A DNA stretch of 9,533 nt, taken from contig JABXGX010000270.1 in the NCBI GenBank assembly GCA_016550405.1, positions 1 through 9,533 of the forward strand, written 5' to 3'. The notes beneath the pieces are model-generated. The model saw only the letters and a program-made list of their open reading frames with translations. It was not told the DNA's origin and did no database searches. The stretch is from an archaeon. Lineage in GTDB: Archaea > Asgardarchaeota > Hermodarchaeia > Hermodarchaeales > Hermodarchaeaceae. This document shows positions 5,443 to 9,533 of the stretch, one piece after another (position 1 is the stretch's first letter; each line of letters opens with the position of its first letter). A program made the position numbers and the translations under genes.

Positions 5443-7535
5443 AACAAAGACCCATATTTGGCTTCAAATTCCTGCGCCTTTATGTCAAACCCATATCTCT
5501 TCCACACATCAATTGATTGTTCATATGCAGTCTTGGCGAGTTTCACATACTTTTTATCATGAAGATGCTGGTAGGCAGTCAAGAGGAGTCCTAGATAGGG
5601 AATGGCCAAGACTGCAATATCTGATTCATGACGGTCAATATCAGGAACTGCAATTCGATTCAACGCGACAGCTAAATCCACATATAATGAGAAACTAGTT
5701 GTAAGTGTATTGGGGGTTAATTGTCCTGTTATGAGCGTCGCGGAAGCGATATCATCCCGACATAAGAGTCCATGAGTAATGAAGAACCTGTGACCCTGCA
5801 ACAACACATTAACACAGTTTTCTAGGAAATGGTTGATTTTCTTCGATGGGATATATCTGGCTGCAAGAGACGCTAGTGAAGTTTTAATATTTAGGAGATC
5901 TGTGACAAAATCCTGAGGATCAAGTTCCTGAGATTTCATCAACGTCATTGTATTCAAGCAGCGAATAGCTAGATAGATGAACCGAACTTCCCTCACATCA
6001 AAAGCCTCCGATCTCATGAGCACAGGAAATGTAGCATTCGACATTACAAAGAGCGTTGAGGTATTTGGACTCTTCCGCAACCAATCCTCAGTTAATGCAT
6101 CAAGAACATCCTGCAAATAACTTTTGATGACTTTTACATGGTGCTGCTGAGCGTCTTCTGAGAGCAAATAATACATTTCACCTAAGACAACACTGAGACT
6201 CTGAAAGACACTATCGATCGTATAAGTGAAGAGAGGAAGCTTACTTTGCAGTAACTTCCGGAAATACTGAGTGTACACCCACAGAATCTCTTCAAGCACC
6301 TCTTTCCGTTCTCGAAGATTTAATACTGGTGACTCCGCTAGGGCCGTATACAAGGCGATATAGGTGCCCAAGTTAAGAGACCCCGTGACTCCAGCCTCGG
6401 GACGTGTGCGTAGTAATTTTCCTAAAAATCCAGGTTGCAAGAATTGTTGCACATCGTCCAAAATCGAAGAAATCTTTGTTTTCCAGCTACTAACCTGATC
6501 TTTGAATTCATCATACGAAGTAACAGAATATAATTTTGTAAACAATTGACTTCGGTCCAACATGGCTAAGATATAATTGTGAAGAATCGGTGACTTTTCT
6601 TTGAAGAAAGCAGCAAGCTTCATAGCGAAATCAGGAAGAGTAACTACACGAGTATCAACGAAAAGAAACCCAAAGATTAGGTCCTCTCGGTGCTCTCGGA
6701 ATTTGAATCGCGCTGCAGTATTTTGATAGATTTTCAAATAATCCTCATAGGACATCAAGCGGTCATAAAATAAGGCGGCAGCATAGGCTAGTTCCGCATA
6801 GGGTTGATATTTCAGGGGTAGTGTTTCAGCGACGCGTCGCAATTCATATCGTGGAGGGGCTGCGATTCGAGTCATTGAAAGTGCAAGCAGCCCAGTTTTG
6901 ACGGCAAAGAGTTGAGCAAGTGGATCCTCAAGCTTAAGCGCGATAGCACAAGCCTGATCAAATTGGCCAGCAAAGGCAAGATTCACTGCATCTGATAATG
7001 AACCTTTTGCTTTGGCAGCCAGTTTCTCCCAATTGTCATCTAGATCTTTAGATGTGTGGATCATGTTATCGATTTCTTCAAACGCTTGAACATTTTCTGG
7101 AACCTTTTGAAACTGCTCTAGGAGGGCTAGCCAAATAGGATCAATCGCTTCTTCAATCACAACCTCCAGTTTCTCTTGCAAATGGAACTCAAGGATTTCA
7201 TCTATCTGGGATCGCATTAATTCAGTTACCGGCTCCTTTGCTGTAGCAAGGTTCGACTCATCAATGGCAATTCGGATAACCCGAAGAAGCCCTTCAACAT
7301 ACTCCTCTGCTTTCTCAGCTAAAGCAACAATGGAATACCCTTTTTCACATTCAGTAACCAACAAGGTCCTCTCTTGAAATTGCAGGCGCTGAACCTGTCC
7401 TAGATTTAGTGCCGAAGATAACCCCTTGAGTGCCTCGATGATCTCTCCAAGAACTGAAGCAGATTCAATATCCGAAAATGTCCGAATACGAACAGGTACA
7501 CCTTCTTCGGCTAGCACGCCAATTAGCTGAATCAC
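5439..7535 (-). CDS. Large protein with longin/roadblock-like N-terminus and long all-helical region, unknown
   Basis: 698 residues from GTG 7535, with GGTGG (7544-7540) only 4 bases upstream and a TATA-like CTATATTG near 7589-7582. Residues 1-93 alternate strands and helices. MIQLIGVLAEEGVPVRIRTF reads as two strands around a Gly-x-Pro turn. A helix follows (VLGEIIEALKGLSSAL), then strands (VQRLQFQERTLLVTECEKGYSIVALA) and a final helix (AEEYVEGLLRVIRIAID). This is the order of longin/roadblock-type domains found in small-GTPase and trafficking regulators and in many Asgard archaeal proteins. The remaining 600 residues look entirely helical, with no signal peptide, no clear membrane helix and no catalytic motif. 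The C-terminus (AKTAYEQSIDVWKRYGF) is TPR-like. It is probably a cytoplasmic scaffold. The longin assignment is a fold guess from pattern, not a database match. Confidence 0.8.
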   Translation of the reverse strand: MIQLIGVLAEEGVPVRIRTFSDIESASVLGEIIEALKGLSSALNLGQVQRLQFQERTLLVTECEKGYSIVALAEKAEEYVEGLLRVIRIAIDESNLATAKEPVTELMRSQIDEILEFHLQEKLEVVIEEAIDPIWLALLEQFQKVPENVQAFEEIDNMIHTSKDLDDNWEKLAAKAKGSLSDAVNLAFAGQFDQACAIALKLEDPLAQLFAVKTGLLALSMTRIAAPPRYELRRVAETLPLKYQPYAELAYAAALFYDRLMSYEDYLKIYQNTAARFKFREHREDLIFGFLFVDTRVVTLPDFAMKLAAFFKEKSPILHNYILAMLDRSQLFTKLYSVTSYDEFKDQVSSWKTKISSILDDVQQFLQPGFLGKLLRTRPEAGVTGSLNLGTYIALYTALAESPVLNLRERKEVLEEILWVYTQYFRKLLQSKLPLFTYTIDSVFQSLSVVLGEMYYLLSEDAQQHHVKVIKSYLQDVLDALTEDWLRKSPNTSTLFVMSNATFPVLMRSEAFDVREVRFIYLAIRCLNTMTLMKSQELDPQDFVTDLLNIKTSLASLAARYIPSKKINHFLENCVNVLLQGHRFFITHGLLCRDDIASATLITGQLTPNTLTTSFSLYVDLAVALNRIAVPDIDRHESDIAVLAIPYLGLLLTAYQHLHDKKYVKLAKTAYEQSIDVWKRYGFDIKAQEFEAKYGSLF

Positions 7536-7649
7536 ATCGCCACCAGCAGCAAAAATCCGTCATCTTCCTTGCCATCAATAGCAATATAGGGTTGTCGGAA
7601 CTTGCGCTAAATCTTGAAAGATAATAAAGGAAAGGGCAACCAGCCCGTA

Positions 7650-7928
7650 TTATTTGTTCTTAGCTGGTAGCCCGGTCTCTTCATCATCGAAGAAATCTAC
7701 TCGTCGTAGACGAATTTCATCCCGCCTTGGACTTGCAGCCATCAAAAAATACTCTCCTCCTTCCAATTCCATCATTTCACGAATCTTCTTCGGGATCACG
7801 ACGTGATAGGATGAGCCATCTGGGCGCATATACCCCTTTACAATGACACGCATGCGTTTATGCTTTAATTTACGATGACCATGCGGTAAGGGAGGTTCTG
7901 GCGGTTGTGGTAGTTCTTTATCAAACAT
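7650..7928 (-). CDS. SpoVT/AbrB-type DNA-binding protein
   Basis: A 92-residue protein with one AbrB-type swapped-hairpin DNA-binding domain at about 36-76. GSSYHVVIPKKIREMMELEGGEYF matches the family pattern of a strand, (V/T)IPKKIR, a short helix, then (L/E).xGD~. The first 25 residues are rich in Pro, His and Lys and probably flexible; the last 15 are acidic then basic. AbrB proteins act as dimers, as chromosomal transition-state type regulators or as antitoxins. No toxin gene lies beside it, so a transcription factor role is favoured. The start ATG 7928 has GAGGTGA (7942-7936) 7 bases upstream. A perfect 18-base palindrome lies 27 bases upstream and suggests autoregulation. The longin-like gene follows on the same strand after 114 bases, so co-transcription is possible. 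Confidence 0.9.
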   Translation of the reverse strand: MFDKELPQPPEPPLPHGHRKLKHKRMRVIVKGYMRPDGSSYHVVIPKKIREMMELEGGEYFLMAASPRRDEIRLRRVDFFDDEETGLPAKNK

Positions 7929-7954
7929 TCGTATTTCACCTCTTATAACATTTA

Positions 7955-7972
7955 TACTGATTATAATCAGTA
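7955..7972. promoter_or_regulatory. 18-base perfect palindrome upstream of the AbrB-type gene
   Basis: TACTGATTATAATCAGTA is its own reverse complement. It has a TATA-containing core and lies 27 bases before ATG 7928. On the minus strand it is adjacent to a second TATA-like element (TATAAAT, 7956-7950). The site could be the operator of the AbrB-type protein, blocking TBP, with the core itself serving as the TATA box. Confidence 0.55.
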
Positions 7973-8103
7973 GTATGAGTATACCCAGAAGTATTAAAAG
8001 TTTTTTATTTCAACCGTACCAGACTTAAGGGAAGACTGAGTGCACTCTCACCCCCTGTAGCTCAATCCCTCACCGAATCCTCAGAGTTCTTACTAAGATG
8101 AAG

Positions 8104-8142
8104 AAATAAATACTCAATCAAAATTCATTATCGTGTTGGAGG
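8104..8142 (+). promoter_or_regulatory. Putative promoter and ribosome binding site of the flavodoxin gene
   Basis: AAATAAAT (8104-8111) is a TATA-like element that would start transcription near 8135. GGAGG (8138-8142) follows, 7 bases before the TTG start at 8150. The rest of the 7929-8149 intergenic region shows a T-run near 8000-8006 and no other gene. Confidence 0.45.
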
Positions 8143-8149
8143 TTCGAAT

Positions 8150-8644
8150 TTGAAAGTATTATTTACCTATCGAACGTTAACAGGAAACACTGAGAAAGTA
8201 ATCAACGCTATGTATGATGAAGTTCAAGTCGACAAAGAATTGAAACCTTGGTCTAAAACCGACTCGCTAGAGGAGTATGATTTGACCTTTATTGGATTTC
8301 CGATAGAGATGTTGGGCCCGGGTCCAGAAACGCAGAAATGGCTTGAGACGAATGTTGAGGGAAAACAGATTGTACTAGTTATTACTCATGGTTCCCCAGA
8401 TGATGCACCACCTCTTCAAGGATGGCTCCAAAAATGCCGTGATGCCGCTAAGGGGGCAGAAATTGTAGAACTCTTTCACTGTCGAGGTGACATGAGTGAA
8501 GCCCTGATTGAAGGAATGATCAAATCAGATAACCCACAATTTGCCGAATGGGGAAAGCGCGCTAAAGAGGCTCCAAGAGGATTTCCAGATGCCGATGCAC
8601 TCAAACGAGCCCGAGAATTTGCGCAAAAGGTCGTGGAAAAATAA
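8150..8644 (+). CDS. Flavodoxin
   Basis: 164 residues, a single flavodoxin domain. The N-terminus MKVLFTYRTLTGNTEKV gives strand one and the FMN phosphate-binding loop T-x-TGNT (residues 9-14). YDLTFIGFPIEMLGPGPETQKWL is the second strand plus the 50s loop region. IVLVITHGSPDDAPP is the fourth strand with the loop that contacts the flavin ring. The C-terminal GFPDADALKRAREFAQKV resembles the G.P...~L..A~.FA~.~ ending seen in many flavodoxin-family proteins of anaerobes and archaea. It probably carries electrons in the cytoplasm; the partner is unknown. The start is TTG, chosen because GGAGG is 7 bases upstream and strand one begins immediately. It is divergent from the AbrB-type gene. Confidence 0.88.
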   Translation: MKVLFTYRTLTGNTEKVINAMYDEVQVDKELKPWSKTDSLEEYDLTFIGFPIEMLGPGPETQKWLETNVEGKQIVLVITHGSPDDAPPLQGWLQKCRDAAKGAEIVELFHCRGDMSEALIEGMIKSDNPQFAEWGKRAKEAPRGFPDADALKRAREFAQKVVEK

Positions 8645-8797
8645 CTAGCGATTGTTAATGCAACTGCTTTTCAGCTCACTAGGTTCTTGGTTGGACTGAG
8701 TGTAGATATGCTAAAAGGAAGAACCCGTGAGGCTTACGATAGTAGACATGGAATGCAAATATTTTGGCCTATCGATGCAAAAGGCTAATCACCTTAA

Positions 8798-8811
8798 CCC
8801 GTTAATTCGGG
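8798..8811. other. Short inverted repeat between the convergent flavodoxin and UbiA genes
   Basis: CCCG-TTAATT-CGGG is a four-pair hairpin in the 185-base gap 8645-8829, the longest convergent gap in the window. GGGTTTT follows eight bases later. It could mark transcript ends, but the stem is short and not directly followed by a T-run, so support is weak. I saw nothing else definite in this gap. Confidence 0.2.
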
Positions 8812-8829
8812 ATGCCTGGGTTTTGGACT

Positions 8830-9533
8830 TTAAATGATCACTAATTTTGGCAGGGTTATGGTGAAAAACAGAAGTAGTCCGAAGAGTGCGTTCCAGTAGG
8901 GGTAGAGCCAATAAATTCTGTCAATGTTTGTGTTCCGTTGGATGAGAAGGTATGCGGGAATTGCTGGATAGACGAGCATAAGAAGATTCCATGGATAATT
9001 CCAGCCAACGATGAATATGAGAATGAACGCAAAGATGAACCAGAAGGCGAAACATAGAATCAGCGAAGGAACGGCACCAATGAAGACAGCAGTCGTATTA
9101 ACATTAGCTTGCTTATCTGCCTCAATATCGGGTACTGCTGAGAAAAGGTGCATTGCAGAGGTCCACATAAACGCTGCAAGAAGCGGGAGGAGCGGGGGAA
9201 TAAAGAACCGCAACTGGTAGAAAGCAATAATGGCAGGCATGACATAAAGAAAGTTCGACATAAAATCCACAAATGGTCGAGCCTTGAAGCGAATGGGTTT
9301 CGCACTGTAGAGAAAGGAGAGTAGGAGAAAGACACCAAAAAGTGCCATGCCAATAATGTCTGGTTGGAGAAGGAGTAGAATGAGCCCAAAGATGAATGAA
9401 ACAAGAATGAGCCCGAGGAGAGTTCGACGATCCCTTGAGGTGACCCGGTATTCTTTGTCTTCTTTTTTGGGATTGAATATATCGGTATCTTCATCATAGT
9501 AGTCATTGACGCCATACAGGAACACATTTGCTG
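8830..9533 (-). CDS. UbiA-family prenyltransferase, lycopene elongase-like, N-terminus beyond the window
   Basis: 233 codons plus the stop are visible; the 5' end lies beyond the right edge. The frame stays open to the edge, and UbiA proteins normally have a helix before the first motif, so the true start is outside. The first Asp-rich motif NDYYDEDTD (residues 9-17 of the fragment) and second motif DIEAD (135-139) bind the prenyl diphosphate through magnesium. NPKK follows motif one, FLYSAKPIRFKARPFVDFMSN lies between them, and MHLFSAVPDIEAD surrounds motif two. These resemble the haloarchaeal lycopene elongase branch that makes C50 carotenoids. About seven membrane helices are visible. Other UbiA substrates (quinone head groups, geranylgeranyl lipids) cannot be excluded. 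Confidence 0.88.
   Translation of the reverse strand, partial: ANVFLYGVNDYYDEDTDIFNPKKEDKEYRVTSRDRRTLLGLILVSFIFGLILLLLQPDIIGMALFGVFLLLSFLYSAKPIRFKARPFVDFMSNFLYVMPAIIAFYQLRFFIPPLLPLLAAFMWTSAMHLFSAVPDIEADKQANVNTTAVFIGAVPSLILCFAFWFIFAFILIFIVGWNYPWNLLMLVYPAIPAYLLIQRNTNIDRIYWLYPYWNALFGLLLFFTITLPKLVII

Noticed and set aside
7557..7652. Frame of the longin-like gene continuing upstream through two in-frame TGA codons, as if for selenocysteine or stop readthrough
   Set aside because: No usable start codon lies upstream in this frame, the sequence between the TGAs is not protein-like, and no SECIS-like structure was evident.
7650..7928. AbrB-type gene as the antitoxin of a toxin-antitoxin pair
   Set aside because: No small PIN, MazF or RelE-like gene sits on either side; the neighbours are a flavodoxin and the longin-like protein.
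8038..8047. Ten-base palindrome GAGTGCACTC between the AbrB-type and flavodoxin genes
   Set aside because: It is short, not extended by flanking bases and distant from both promoters; likely chance.
8708..8788. A 26-codon plus-strand open frame (MLKGRTREAYDSRHG...) in the gap after the flavodoxin gene
   Set aside because: It has no ribosome binding site, no promoter at the right distance and no recognisable features. The length is within chance for a 185-base gap.
8645..8829. tRNA or other structured RNA gene in the largest intergenic gaps
   Set aside because: No cloverleaf, acceptor-stem pairing, T-loop consensus or C/D-box pair could be found by eye, only a short four-pair hairpin.
9060..9527. 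A 155-codon minus-strand open frame overlapping the UbiA gene
   Set aside because: It is a Ser-rich out-of-frame shadow of the clearly conserved UbiA reading frame.

Overview
The window looks archaeal. The evidence is TATA-type promoter boxes about 25-27 bases before inferred transcript starts, ribosome binding sites of the GGTGA/GGAGG type, and frequent GTG and TTG starts. It also carries an asparagine synthetase built like a tRNA synthetase core, an Lrp/AsnC regulator, a SpoVT/AbrB-type regulator and a UbiA enzyme resembling lycopene elongases. A longin-like domain fused to a long helical region and a membrane-anchored RING-like zinc protein suggest Asgard affinity (for example Heimdall- or Thorarchaeia). 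That placement is inference; no rRNA or other phylogenetic marker is present.

Layout. Positions 1-640 (minus strand) hold two small, possibly related membrane proteins separated by a strong stem-loop with a U-tract. Next come a two-helix membrane protein (plus, 822-1208), an iron-sulfur flavoprotein-like reductase (minus, 1216-1902) and a TPR protein (plus, 2074-2565). The regulatory centre is an Lrp/AsnC gene (minus, 2580-3023) diverging from archaeal asnA (plus, 3140-4156), with palindromes at both promoters. Then follow the RING-like membrane protein (minus, 4171-4704), thyX (plus, 4804-5442), a 698-residue longin-like/helical protein (minus, 5439-7535), an AbrB-type regulator (minus, 7650-7928) with an 18-base palindrome upstream, a flavodoxin (plus, 8150-8644), and a UbiA prenyltransferase that runs off the right edge (minus, 8830-9533).

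Organisation. Most genes are single transcription units on alternating strands. Convergent partners are packed tightly: gaps of 7, 14 and 14 bases, and one 4-base overlap in which both stop codons share CTAG. The best supported functional link is Lrp/AsnC with asnA. It mirrors the divergent asnC-asnA pair of E. coli and suggests asparagine- or amino-acid-responsive control. The other genes look like dispersed housekeeping or accessory functions: dTMP synthesis, redox carriers, isoprenoid or carotenoid chemistry, and possible membrane-trafficking-type proteins. No rRNA, tRNA, CRISPR array, transposase or prophage gene was seen. Several starts given here are shorter than the longest open frames because a ribosome binding site or TATA spacing favours an internal codon.
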